Source: CAYSYM01 sp964435115 (lineage in GTDB: Bacteria; Chloroflexota; UBA6077; CF-72). From it: 64,000 nt of DNA. Location: positions 1 to 64,000 of the forward strand of contig CAYSYM010000004.1 in NCBI GenBank assembly GCA_964435115.1, written 5' to 3'. A program made the translations under genes and the position numbers. This document shows, one piece after another, positions 31,726-42,791 of the stretch; within the stretch, counting starts at the first letter, position 1; every line of letters begins with the position of its first letter. The notes under the pieces are model-generated. The model did not search any database. It had not been told where the DNA came from and saw only the letters and a list, made by a program, of their open reading frames with translations.

Positions 31726-32565
31726 GTGCTGGCTAGACACCTGCTGCACACGCTCGGACGTTCCGCCCTGTACGCGATCGCGGTTGCCGGCGCGGTCGTC
31801 ATGGTCATTCCGTTCCTGTATATGGTCGGGACTGCGCTGAAGCCCTTCGCATACGTGCTGGAGCTGCCGCCTGTCTTCATCCCGCGCCAGCCCACGCTGG
31901 ACAACCTGGTTCGGGCGTGGACCAGCAACAACTTCCAGCAGTACTTCCTCAACAGCGTACTCGTGGCCACGAGCGCCACGGCGATCACGGTCGTCCTCTC
32001 CGCGATGCTCGCCTATGCGTTCGCCCGCTACGAGTTCCCCGGAAAGACCGTGCTGTTCTACGGGATCCTGGCAACGCTCATGATCCCCAGCATGGTTCTG
32101 ATCATTCCACAGTTCGTGCTCGCCAAGAACCTCCGGCTGCTCAACAGCTTGTGGGGCCTGGTGGTTGTCTATTCGGCGGGCTCGGCGATCAATGTCTTTC
32201 TGCTGCGTGGCTTCTTCGAGGAGATCCCCAAGGACCTCGACGAAGCCGGACGGATCGACGGGTGCAACATCGTGACGCTCTTCTTCTATGTGATGCTGCC
32301 GCTCGCCAAGCCGGCGCTGGCGACGGTGGCCATCTTCTCCTTCCTCGCCTCGTGGGATGAGTTCACCTGGGCGGTCACCTCCATCTCGGACACCAGCCTG
32401 TACACGCTGCCTGTTGCGATCCGCATGTTCCAGCGGGCGTACGGGACCGAGTGGGGGCTCGTGTTTGCCGCCTCCCTCATCGCGGTCCTGCCGGCCATCA
32501 GCGTCTTCCTGGTCTTCCAGCGCTACTTCATCAAGGGTCTCGTAGCCGGAGCTGTCAAAGGCTGA
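31726..32565 (+). CDS. sugar ABC transporter permease (MalG-like)
   Basis: The second permease, 279 residues, six predicted transmembrane segments and an EAA-type loop (LDEAGRIDGCNIVTLFFYVMLPLAKPAL). MVIPFLYMVGTALKP at the N-terminus and LVFAASLIAVLPAISVFLVFQRYFIKGLVAGAVKG at the C-terminus match MalG-like CUT1 permeases closely. The start is GTG 31726. No ATPase gene is in the cluster, so a shared ATPase encoded elsewhere must energise transport. Confidence 0.93.
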   Translation: MLARHLLHTLGRSALYAIAVAGAVVMVIPFLYMVGTALKPFAYVLELPPVFIPRQPTLDNLVRAWTSNNFQQYFLNSVLVATSATAITVVLSAMLAYAFARYEFPGKTVLFYGILATLMIPSMVLIIPQFVLAKNLRLLNSLWGLVVVYSAGSAINVFLLRGFFEEIPKDLDEAGRIDGCNIVTLFFYVMLPLAKPALATVAIFSFLASWDEFTWAVTSISDTSLYTLPVAIRMFQRAYGTEWGLVFAASLIAVLPAISVFLVFQRYFIKGLVAGAVKG

Positions 32566-32592
32566 AGCGGCCCGAGAGAGAAGGAGTCCACG

Positions 32593-33702
32593 TTGAGCAG
32601 TCTGTTACGGGAACCGGCTGGGGCCCCGGCTGTCGACCTACGCGCCCAGAGCATCGGCCGAATCCTGGCGGGCCAGAGTCCGGAGGGCAGCTACGTCGCG
32701 AGCCCCACCTTCGCGACCTACAAGTACTCCTGGCTGCGCGATGGCACGTTTATCGCCTACGCCATGGACCGGGCTGGCGAGCACCGATCGAGCGCGGCCT
32801 TCCACCGCTGGGTGACCGCCACCGTCCTCCGCCATCAGGACCGGGCGCGTACGGCGATCAAGCGCGGCCTGGACGGCCTCCCGCCCCTGGATGGGTATCT
32901 GCACTGCCGCTACACGCTTGACGGCCAGGAGGGACAAGAGCGGTGGCCCAGCTACCAGACGGACGGCTACGGGGCCTGGCTCTGGGGTCTGGCCGAGCAC
33001 CTGCGGCTCGCCGGGGACGCGCTCGCCGCCGACCAGGCAGCCGCGGTCGAGCTGGTCGCCGACTACATAGCAGCACTCTGGAGGCAGCCCTGCCACGACT
33101 GCTGGGAAGAGAACGGCGACCGGGTGCACGTGAGCACGCTCGCCTGCCTGTACGGCGGGCTGCGCGCGGCCGCCGCCCTGCTCGAGCGCCCGGCCTACGC
33201 CGCTCTCGCCACGGCGGTGCGGGAGGTGGTGCGGCGCCACGGCGTTCACGACGGCCGCCTGGCGAAGTGGCTTGGCGGAGCTGGCATCGATGCCAGCTTG
33301 CTCTGGGTCGCGACGCCGTTCGACCTGCTCGACCCACGCGACGCGCTCATGCGGGCCACGCTGGCGGAGATCGAGCGCCACCTGGTGGACCCAGACGGGG
33401 GCGTGCATCGGCATCCCGAGGACACCTACTACGGCGGCGGCGCCTGGCCGCTGCTCACCGCCTGGCTCGGCTGGCACCACGCGCGGCTGGGGCGCCAGAA
33501 CGACGCGCAGCGCTGCCTCGGCTGGGTCGAGGCCCGTGCCGACGCGGCGGGGATGCCCGAGCAGGTGGCCGAGCACCTGAATGACGCCACGTCCCTGGCG
33601 ACGTGGACCACCAGGTGGGGGGCTAGCGCCCGCCCACTGCTGTGGTCCCACGCGATGCATCTCGTCCTGCTCGAGGAGCTGGCGCCACGGTGTGGCCGCT
33701 GA
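32593..33702 (+). CDS. glycoside hydrolase family 15 enzyme (glucoamylase/isomaltase-like)
   Basis: An inverting exo-alpha-glucosidase of 369 residues, the size of a catalytic (alpha/alpha)6 barrel alone. Visible GH15 motifs are YKYSWLRDGTF (about 43-53), ERWPSYQTDGYGAWLWG (116-132), DCWEENGDRVHVSTL with the probable acid at Glu172 or Glu173, and MPEQ with the probable base Glu323. There is no signal peptide, so it acts in the cytosol on imported oligosaccharides. The start is TTG 32593, supported by AAGGAG 6 nt upstream. It overlaps the following GH66 gene. Confidence 0.85.
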   Translation: MSSLLREPAGAPAVDLRAQSIGRILAGQSPEGSYVASPTFATYKYSWLRDGTFIAYAMDRAGEHRSSAAFHRWVTATVLRHQDRARTAIKRGLDGLPPLDGYLHCRYTLDGQEGQERWPSYQTDGYGAWLWGLAEHLRLAGDALAADQAAAVELVADYIAALWRQPCHDCWEENGDRVHVSTLACLYGGLRAAAALLERPAYAALATAVREVVRRHGVHDGRLAKWLGGAGIDASLLWVATPFDLLDPRDALMRATLAEIERHLVDPDGGVHRHPEDTYYGGGAWPLLTAWLGWHHARLGRQNDAQRCLGWVEARADAAGMPEQVAEHLNDATSLATWTTRWGASARPLLWSHAMHLVLLEELAPRCGR

Positions 33703-35411
33703 CGGTCGTTCCCGATCGCGCGCAGTACCGCCCTGGCAAGCCCATCGCGCTGCTGGTCCGGGCCCAGGGCGAGGCTGGAGTGGTTGCTGAGCTCCGGGTC
33801 CGCATCACGCGGCTCGGGCGCGAGGTGGCCTCCTGGTCCGAGCCGCTTGCGCTGGGCGAAGCCGGCTGTGCGGAGCACACTCTTGGGTGGGAAGTCCCAG
33901 ACCGGAGCCCGGTGTGGCAGGCGTTCGGCGTTGACCTGGCCCTGGTGTGCCCGGGCGCCGGGGCCCGACTCGCCGAGACGAGCACAGCCGTCGACGTGGC
34001 GCCGCACTGGCAGGTGGCGCCGCGCTACGGCTTCCTGAGCGATTTCGGCCCAGGTGAGCACGACGACGCGGCCGTCCTCGACCGGATGCTTGAACTGCAC
34101 CTCAGTTGCGTCCAGTTCTACGACTGGATGTACACCCACCATACCTACGTCCCGCCGACGCCCGTCTTCGTCGACCCACTCGGGCGGCAGGTGGACTTCG
34201 AGCGGGTCCGCGCACGCGTGGCGGGGTGCCGCGCGCGCGGTATGGCGCCGATCGCCTACGCCAGCGTGTACGGCGGTGAGCAGCCGTTTGCGAGCGAGCA
34301 TCCGGAGTGGCAGCTCTACGATGGCGCGGGCTCCCCCATGAGCCTGGCAGGCGTCTTCTTCATCCAGGACCCGTCCCCCAATAGCGGCTGGCGCTCCCAC
34401 CTGCTGCGCCAGTACCGGGTCGCGCTGGAGCTGGGTTTCCAGGGCCTGCACTGCGATACGTACGGCTCGCCCAAGGCGGGAATCGCACGGCGAACTGACC
34501 ACCAGGCAGTGGTCCGGCTCGAGCACGTGCTCCCGGGTCTCGTGGCTGAGGCTGATGCTCTCGCCCGCTCCCATGACCCTCTCGGCGGCGCCATCTTCAA
34601 CGCCGTGGGTGCCTGGCCGCTCGAGGCGATCGCCCGCACGCCTGCCGCCTCTCCGCTGTACATAGAGGTCTGGCCGCCGAACGAGACGTACCGTGACCTG
34701 TACGAGCTGGTGATGCGGGCCCGGCGGCTCGACCCCGCCCGCCAGGTGATTCTGGCGGCGTACCTCCCCGCCTTCCTCCCAGAGCGGGAGCGCCCGACGG
34801 GCGCGCTGGCCGGGCTCCGCCTCGCCGCCGCTGCTATCTTCGCGAGCGGTGGTTTCTACCTGCTGCCGGGCGAGGGTTCCCACATCCTGGCCGACGCGTA
34901 TTACCCGAAGCAGGGAGCGCTCGAGCCGGCCGACTGGCAGGTGCTGCGCGCGTACTGGGACTTTCAGACGCGCTACGGACCGCTCCTCGCCGATCCAGGA
35001 GCGACCGACATCAGCACCACCCACTGTGGACCGGGGATCCGTGAATGCCGGCTCCTGGGTGCCCGCTACAGCCCCATGGCACAGCCGCGCACCGTGTGGA
35101 CCATCTTGAAGGAAGGAGCCGGGTACCAGACGCTGCACCTGGTCAACCTGACGGGTGTGTCCGATCCACGCTGGACCATCCCGCAGCCGGACGCGGCGGT
35201 GGTGCGCGGTCTGAGCGCCCGGCTGGAAGTGCTGACCCCGCCCGAGGCGGTGTGGGTGGCCAGCCCCGACCGGGACGACGGGCGCCCCGCGCTCGTCCCG
35301 CATCGCATCGAGTACGAGGCCGGGGTCGGACAGGTGCTCGTGGTCGAGCTACCGCCGCTTGAGTTCTGGTCGATGCTGGTGGTCGAGTGGCCCGATGCAT
35401 CCGGCTCGTAA
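33690..35411 (+). CDS. glycoside hydrolase family 66 enzyme (dextranase or cycloisomaltooligosaccharide glucanotransferase-like), cytosolic
   Basis: A 573-residue protein with an N-terminal beta-sandwich (1-105), a TIM-barrel (about 110-420; VQFYDWMYTHH, GMAPIAYASVYGG, GFQGLHCDTYG) and a C-terminal beta domain (TVWTILKEGAGYQTLHLVNLTGVSDPRW). The likely nucleophile is Asp256 and the likely acid/base Glu326 (YIEVW). They are 70 residues apart, the same spacing as I recall for the characterised GH66 cycloisomaltooligosaccharide glucanotransferase. GH66 enzymes act on alpha-1,6-glucans and are usually secreted; no signal peptide is seen here. The start is GTG 33690, with GAGGAG 11 nt upstream and overlapping the GH15 gene. 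Hydrolase and transferase activity cannot be distinguished. Confidence 0.8.
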   Translation: MWPLTVVPDRAQYRPGKPIALLVRAQGEAGVVAELRVRITRLGREVASWSEPLALGEAGCAEHTLGWEVPDRSPVWQAFGVDLALVCPGAGARLAETSTAVDVAPHWQVAPRYGFLSDFGPGEHDDAAVLDRMLELHLSCVQFYDWMYTHHTYVPPTPVFVDPLGRQVDFERVRARVAGCRARGMAPIAYASVYGGEQPFASEHPEWQLYDGAGSPMSLAGVFFIQDPSPNSGWRSHLLRQYRVALELGFQGLHCDTYGSPKAGIARRTDHQAVVRLEHVLPGLVAEADALARSHDPLGGAIFNAVGAWPLEAIARTPAASPLYIEVWPPNETYRDLYELVMRARRLDPARQVILAAYLPAFLPERERPTGALAGLRLAAAAIFASGGFYLLPGEGSHILADAYYPKQGALEPADWQVLRAYWDFQTRYGPLLADPGATDISTTHCGPGIRECRLLGARYSPMAQPRTVWTILKEGAGYQTLHLVNLTGVSDPRWTIPQPDAAVVRGLSARLEVLTPPEAVWVASPDRDDGRPALVPHRIEYEAGVGQVLVVELPPLEFWSMLVVEWPDASGS

Positions 35412-35717
35412 GCGGTGCGCAGCACGGGCCACGACCATCGCTGCGCCGGCGACCTGCATGACTGGGCCGCGACCGACCGGTCGCTGCCTATGGGGGATGG
35501 CCGTCGATGCGGGCAACGGGACGAGTGCGGACATACTGGAATATGAGGCACGGCGGCCATGAACCGCGCGGAGCGCTGCACTATCGCCCTCGGCGAGCGC
35601 GGCCGGCTGGGGGCGCGCCAACACCTCGTTCCGCGGCGAGCTGCCGACGCTCATCTTACGGTTCAACGAAGCGGTCGCCGCGTAGAGGCCGGTTATACTC
35701 AGGCCAGGGAGTGAGAC
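35412..35717. other. intergenic region with possible gene remnant
   Basis: About 300 bp between the GH66 gene and the toxin-antitoxin pair. The last stretch before 35686 reads GRANTSFRGELPTLILRFNEAVAA and then a stop, which looks protein-like but has no start or recognisable family; it could be the end of a degraded gene. TATACT (35694-35699) is a candidate -10 box for the antitoxin gene. Confidence 0.45.
35694..35699 (+). promoter_or_regulatory. candidate -10 box for the toxin-antitoxin pair
   Basis: TATACT, 18 nt upstream of the antitoxin GTG, which has its own GGGAG ribosome site. The -35 (GCGGTC at 35671-35676) is poor, as expected for an antitoxin-autoregulated promoter but not proof of one. 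Confidence 0.4.
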
Positions 35718-35987
35718 GTGGCGACCAGAGTGGGACCGAAGGGGCAGGTAGTTATCGAGCAGCGTATCCGCGAGGCGCTGGGCGTCAAGCCGGGGGCGCT
35801 CGCCATCCAGCGGCTCGTTGGCGACCATGTGGAGATCCAGTTCCTCCCTGCGCCGCACCGCGAGTCGCTGTTCGGCGTCCTCAGCCCACACGTGCGCCAT
35901 TGGCCGGATGACCCGGACGACCCGGACGCCGTGGCCGATGCATGGGTCGCGGACTGGAGCGAGCGAGACGAGCCCGCCGACGAATGA
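35718..35987 (+). CDS. AbrB/SpoVT-type antitoxin
   Basis: An 89-residue DNA-binding antitoxin. The swapped-hairpin AbrB motif is at 1-45 (MATRVGPKGQVVIEQRIREALGVKPG, then DHVEIQFLP), and the acidic C-terminus (WPDDPDDPDAVADAWVADW) would bind the toxin. The start is GTG 35718, with GGGAG 6 nt upstream. Its stop overlaps the toxin start as ATGA, the normal arrangement of a type II pair with coupled translation. Confidence 0.85.
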   Translation: MATRVGPKGQVVIEQRIREALGVKPGALAIQRLVGDHVEIQFLPAPHRESLFGVLSPHVRHWPDDPDDPDAVADAWVADWSERDEPADE

Positions 35988-36388
35988 CGGACCTGCTGGA
36001 TACCAGCGTCGTCGTCCGCTACCTCGTTGGTTCCCCACCCGACCAGGCGGCCAGGGTCAGGACGCTCATCGACGGCGACCAGCCTGTCGCCATCCCGGTT
36101 GTAGCGCTGGCGGAGGCCGCCTTCGTCCTGACGAGGGTCTATGGGCTTCCCCGCCCCCACGTGGTCGACGCCCTGGTCGGACTGCTGGGGCGTGTCAACG
36201 TCTCCGTCCACGAGCTTCCCTCCACCGTCGCCGTTCAGGCGCTCCTGCTGTGCCGCTCATCGGGACGGGTGGCATTCGCCGATGCGCTGATCTGGGCCAC
36301 GGCGCGTACCACGCCGGAGCGGCGCGTGGTGACGTTCGACCGGCGCTTCCCGGGCGTTGACATCCAGCGGGAGCTGCTGTCGGCATGA
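35984..36388 (+). CDS. PIN-domain toxin (VapC-like ribonuclease)
   Basis: A 134-residue PIN nuclease. The acidic metal-binding residues are visible in order: Asp in LLDTSVVVRYL, Glu in ALAEAAFVL, Asp in FADALIWATA and Asp in TFDRRF. In known VapBC systems the toxin cuts tRNA or rRNA and is neutralised by its partner. ATG 35984 overlaps the antitoxin stop. The 3' end overlaps an ATG that begins a restriction-methylase relic. Confidence 0.88.
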   Translation: MTDLLDTSVVVRYLVGSPPDQAARVRTLIDGDQPVAIPVVALAEAAFVLTRVYGLPRPHVVDALVGLLGRVNVSVHELPSTVAVQALLLCRSSGRVAFADALIWATARTTPERRVVTFDRRFPGVDIQRELLSA

Positions 36389-36470
36389 CCCACGTCCTCC
36401 AGAAGCTGTGGGGCTTGTGGCCACACCCTCCGCCAGGACGGGATCGACTATGCCGACTCCACGCCGCGGC
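36385..36470 (+). pseudogene. N-terminal relic of a type I restriction methyltransferase (hsdM), frameshifted
   Basis: ATG 36385 overlaps the toxin stop and opens MTHVLQKLWGL, the start of HsdM proteins. A single extra G near 36417 then breaks the frame. In the shifted frame the sequence continues HTLRQDGIDYAD, which joins to give LWGLCHTLRQDGIDYAD, a characteristic HsdM N-terminus. Similarity stops after about 36450, where the expected VTELTYLLFLKM-type continuation is missing. The gene is both frameshifted and truncated. No hsdS or hsdR is nearby. Confidence 0.72.
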
Positions 36471-36812
36471 TGCTGATCCAGAGCATCGTCCGCTGCGCCA
36501 AGTCGGACCCGCCCCCGGCGCCGTGTCTGCGGTTGCCGTGTCTGCTGCCGTGTCTGCGGTTTGACGAGTCGGGGCCGGGCGCCTAAGATCAATTGGTGGA
36601 CCCCAATCCAGGAAGGAGTGGTGGCAGTGCGAACCTTCCGCGGCTTCGCTAGCGCCTCCGGGCGCCTGCGCGCGCCCGCCGCTCCGCGACTCCGGATTGG
36701 GAGCCTTCGCCCTTGACCTAGCGGTCTCGCGCGACCCCCTCCCCATCAGGGCTCGCGGCACTCGCTCCGCTCCTGTCGCGTCGTCCTCCGCCTGCCCTGA
36801 TGAGGTGCCCCT
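36471..36812. other. intergenic region after the hsdM relic
   Basis: Non-coding in appearance. It holds a short triplicated word (GCCGTGTCTGC, about 36519-36560) and GGAAGGAG near 36611 followed by a GTG that opens only a 29-codon frame. TTGACC at about 36712 could be a -35 element for the ABC exporter genes, but no -10 is evident. Confidence 0.45.
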
Positions 36813-37706
36813 GTGAACACCGTCGCGCGTCGCGAACCCCACCGCTCCATCCCGCCTCCATCCCCGGCCGTCGCCCTCCTGCTCCAGCAGGTCTCCAAGA
36901 GCTTCGAGAAAGGCCCGCGCCGCCGCCTGCCCTGGCTCGCGACGAAGGCTGGCCTGCCGCGGCGGCTCATGGCAGTGGAGAGCGTCTCCCTGTCCGTGCC
37001 ACGAGGTGAGATCTTCGGCGTGCTCGGCGCCAACGGCTCCGGCAAGTCCACCCTGGTCCGCCTCGTCTCCACGCTGCTCATCCCGGACGCCGGGTCGATC
37101 GCCGTGTTCGGGCTCGACGTGGCGCGGCACGAACGGCGCGTGAAGGAGCTGATCAACCGCGTCAGCGTGGACGCGGCCTTCTTCAAGAAGCTGAGCCCGA
37201 TGGAGAACCTCATCTACGCGGCGCGTCTCTACGCGCTCGAGGCGGCTGCGGCGCGCGAGGGGGCGTTTCAGATCCTGGAGCGCCTGGGGATCAGCCGCAA
37301 GGCGGCCGTCAACCCCATGGAGCACATGTCGCGCGGGATGCAGCAGAAGGTGGCCATCGCGCGGGCCTTTCTCACCTCGCCGGTGCTCCTGTTGCTCGAC
37401 GAGCCCACGACCGGCCTCGACCCCCGGTCGAAGCGGGAAGTGCAGGAGTTCGTGCTGCAGCTCCGCGCCGAGCACGACGCCACGGTGGTCCTCACCACCC
37501 ACGACATGGACGAGGCCGACCGGCTGTGCGACCGCATCGCGGTCCTCGACCACGGCCGGATCATCGCCCTCGCCACGCCACCGCAGCTCAAGGCCGACCA
37601 CGCCAACGGCCAGGCGGCGCCGTCCCTGGAAGACGTGTTCATGCACCTCACCGGCCTGTCGCGGGAGGACGCCAGCGCTGAGGAGTCGGAGGACGAATCG
37701 CCGTGA
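36813..37706 (+). CDS. ABC-2 type exporter ATP-binding protein
   Basis: A cytosolic ATPase of 297 residues with Walker A GANGSGKST (72-80), signature SRGMQQKVAIARA (variant of LSGGQ), Walker B LLLLDEPTTGLDP and the H loop in TTHDMDEADRLCDR. The first 25 residues and the linker GPRRRLPWLATKAGLPRRL are unusual but not rare in exporters of polysaccharides or drugs. The start is GTG 36813, with GAGGTG 5 nt upstream. Overlaps its permease as GTGA. The substrate is unknown. Confidence 0.92.
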   Translation: MNTVARREPHRSIPPPSPAVALLLQQVSKSFEKGPRRRLPWLATKAGLPRRLMAVESVSLSVPRGEIFGVLGANGSGKSTLVRLVSTLLIPDAGSIAVFGLDVARHERRVKELINRVSVDAAFFKKLSPMENLIYAARLYALEAAAAREGAFQILERLGISRKAAVNPMEHMSRGMQQKVAIARAFLTSPVLLLLDEPTTGLDPRSKREVQEFVLQLRAEHDATVVLTTHDMDEADRLCDRIAVLDHGRIIALATPPQLKADHANGQAAPSLEDVFMHLTGLSREDASAEESEDESP

Positions 37707-38530
37707 TCGCCGCATTTCGGCGCGAGCTGAACGTCGGCTACGCCTTCTTCGAACGCAACTGGAACCTCACCCGCCGCTACGTGGGCTGGGAGGTCGTGTG
37801 GCTGGTGTACTCGCTGGTGAACGCGCTCACCATCCTCTTCATCGCCGCGGCCACCGAGCGCATCACCGGCCAGCGGGTCGATACGAGCTTCATGATCCTC
37901 TTCCTGCTGATCGGCACGACCATGTGGAGCTACCTCTCGGCGGTGTTCGACGTGGTGGCCGAGACGATCACCTGGGAGCGGTGGGAGGGGACCATCGAGT
38001 ACACGCTGATGGCGCCCGTCCCCCGCTTCCTGCACCTGGTGGGAACCTGCGCCTACGCCGTGACCTACGCCGCCCTGCGGGCCGCGCTCATCTTTGCCGT
38101 GGTCGCGCTCGTGTTCGGGGTGGATCTCTCCCGCGCGAACCTCGCCACGGCGCTCGCCGTCGTGGCCATGGGCAGCGTGAGCGTGATCGGATTGGCCATC
38201 GTGGCGGCGGTGCTCCCGCTCCTGTTCACCGAGCGCGGCGCACAGATGACGTTCGTCATCCATTCCAGCCTGCTGCTTGTCTCGGGCGTGTACTACCCGG
38301 TGGACGTGCTGCCGGGCTGGCTGCAGGTGTTCTCGCCCGTCTCGCCGATCACCTACGTCCTGCGCGGCGTGCGAGCCGGGCTGCTCGACGGCGTCGGCGT
38401 GGGGGCCGTGGCCGGCGATCTCGCCGTCCTCGCCGCGATGGGCGTCGTGCTCGTGCCACTGGGCCTGTTCGTGTTCGCCACCGCCGAGCGGTACGCCAAG
38501 CGGACGGGTCGGCTGAAGCGCAGCGGCTAG
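37703..38530 (+). CDS. ABC-2 type exporter permease
   Basis: An integral-membrane protein of 275 residues with six predicted membrane segments, the IEYTLMAPVPR amphipathic elbow and the conserved ending LLLVSGVYYPVDVLPGWLQVFSPVSPITYVLRGVRAGLLDG of ABC-2 permeases. Translation is coupled to the ATPase gene through GTGA. The pair forms a complete half-transporter set; its cargo cannot be told. Confidence 0.92.
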   Translation: MIAAFRRELNVGYAFFERNWNLTRRYVGWEVVWLVYSLVNALTILFIAAATERITGQRVDTSFMILFLLIGTTMWSYLSAVFDVVAETITWERWEGTIEYTLMAPVPRFLHLVGTCAYAVTYAALRAALIFAVVALVFGVDLSRANLATALAVVAMGSVSVIGLAIVAAVLPLLFTERGAQMTFVIHSSLLLVSGVYYPVDVLPGWLQVFSPVSPITYVLRGVRAGLLDGVGVGAVAGDLAVLAAMGVVLVPLGLFVFATAERYAKRTGRLKRSG

Positions 38531-38655
38531 CGCGCGGCTGGCACACTGCCCTGGTGTCGGGTCGCGCCGGTGGTCGCCCTGCGCGGGCCTCTGAGTCCTC
38601 CCAGACGACCGCCGGGCCGCGCCGGCGGACCGCCGGCAGCCGTGGAGAGCCGTCC

Positions 38656-38661
38656 TATACT
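38656..38661 (+). promoter_or_regulatory. candidate -10 box for prs
   Basis: TATACT lies about 70 nt upstream of the favoured prs start (38730) and 8 nt before an in-frame ATG at 38670. The -35 is weak. Confidence 0.45.
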
Positions 38662-38729
38662 TGAGCCGTATGCAACTGGCGGATCGGGTGAGCGTGGCCG
38701 AACGCCCAGGCCGGAGGGGAGCGTCACTC

Positions 38730-39680
38730 GTGTACAGGGACCTGTCCATCTTTACTGGCACGGCACACCCCGAGCTGGCGCGGGCCGTCTGCCGCTACCT
38801 CGGGGTTCCGCTCGGCAAGGCCGAGTTCCACAAGTTCAGCAACGAGAACATCTTCCCCAAGATCAATCAGAACGTTCGCGAGCACGACGTCTTCCTGATC
38901 CAGCCCACGTACCCCAACGTCAGCGACTCCATCCTGGAGCTGCTGATCATGATCGACGCGCTCAAGCGCGCGTCGGCCAGCCGCGTTACCGCCGTGATCC
39001 CGTACTTCTCGTACGGCCGGTCGGACAAGAAGGACCAGCCTCGGGTGCCGATCACCGCCCGGCTGATCGCCGACATGATCCAGACGGCGGGCGCCAACCG
39101 GGTGTTGACGGTCGACCTCCACGCGGGCCAGGTGCAGGGCTTCTTCAACATTCCGGTCGACGAGCTGACGGCGATGAACCTGCTGTGTGACTACATCCGT
39201 AGCATGGAGCTGATCAACCCGGTGGTGATCGCGGGCGACCTGGGGTTCGCCAAGCGCGCCCGGAACTTCGCCAATCGCATCGGCGCGTCGGTGGCGTTCG
39301 TGGAGAAACGGCGCACCGGCGACGGCAGCCGCAGCGAGTCGCTCGGCGTGATCGGCGACGTCGCCGGGAAGACGGCCATCATCGTCGACGACGAGGTCGA
39401 CACGGCCGGCTCCATCACCAACGCGGCGGAGATCGTGCTCAAGGAAGGCGCGCGGGTGATCTACGCGGCGTGCACGCACGCGCTGCTGACCGGCCCGGCC
39501 GTCGAGCGCCTGCGCCGGTCGCCCATCCGCGAGCTGATCGCCACCGACACGGTGTATCGCCCGCCGGAGAAGCAGCTCCCGAACCTGACCACGCTCTCGG
39601 TCTCGCTGCTCCTGGGCGAGGCCATCTCCCGCATCCACACCGGCGAGTCCGTCGGCGCGCTCTTCGGCGCCCCGGTCTAG
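38730..39680 (+). CDS. prs: ribose-phosphate pyrophosphokinase
   Basis: Makes PRPP from ribose 5-phosphate and ATP. PRPP feeds histidine, purine and pyrimidine synthesis, so it links to the his and pyr genes here. The 316 residues include FSNENIFPKINQNVREHDVFLIQ, ALKRASASRVTAVIPYFSYGRSDKKDQPR, the VDLHAGQVQGFF segment and the PRPP motif IIVDDEVDTAGSI. GTG 38730 (MYRDLSIFTGTAHPEL) is chosen because it gives the usual N-terminus and has GGAGGGGAG upstream; in-frame starts at 38661 and 38670 would add about 20 residues. Confidence 0.95.
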   Translation: MYRDLSIFTGTAHPELARAVCRYLGVPLGKAEFHKFSNENIFPKINQNVREHDVFLIQPTYPNVSDSILELLIMIDALKRASASRVTAVIPYFSYGRSDKKDQPRVPITARLIADMIQTAGANRVLTVDLHAGQVQGFFNIPVDELTAMNLLCDYIRSMELINPVVIAGDLGFAKRARNFANRIGASVAFVEKRRTGDGSRSESLGVIGDVAGKTAIIVDDEVDTAGSITNAAEIVLKEGARVIYAACTHALLTGPAVERLRRSPIRELIATDTVYRPPEKQLPNLTTLSVSLLLGEAISRIHTGESVGALFGAPV

Positions 39681-39958
39681 CGCTGCCAGCTCCGAGCCGC
39701 TCGGCGCGGAGGCAGGCCGGTGCCGCCGGTTGCCGCAGGGCTGCCCGGTGAGCCTCAACTCGTGCCAGGGAGCGTTACACGCGCCTCTGCGTCCGGCCGC
39801 GCCAGGACTTGTTGGCCGCGTGCCCCCGCAATATCGGACAATGACGGCGCACGCCTCCGAGCGTCCCTCCCAGCGCGGGGCGATGTGCCGGGTCCCGCAC
39901 TCGCTTGCCTGGACCCGTCCCCTGGTCCAGGCTGTCCGGAGGCTGGTGAGAGCATTCA

Positions 39959-42700
<2,742 letters not shown>

Positions 42701-42791
42701 GCTCGGCTGTGCCCCCAGACGTGAGCCCGCGGTGATGTGGCGGGCCGGGCCTGGAACCAGGCCACCTGCGCCGTTGTAGTAGCCAGACGTC

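Noticed and set aside
33429..35303. Open frame of 624 codons antisense to the GH66 gene
   Set aside because: Low-complexity Arg/Ala/His translation typical of GC-rich antisense frames.
36620..36720. Small frame of 29 codons opening with GTG after GGAAGGAG
   Set aside because: Too short, Arg/Ala-biased and without any support beyond the ribosome-site-like sequence.
38661..38729. prs starting at TTG 38661 or ATG 38670
   Set aside because: GTG 38730 gives the usual Prs N-terminus and has a strong ribosome site; the extra 20 residues look unlike the family.
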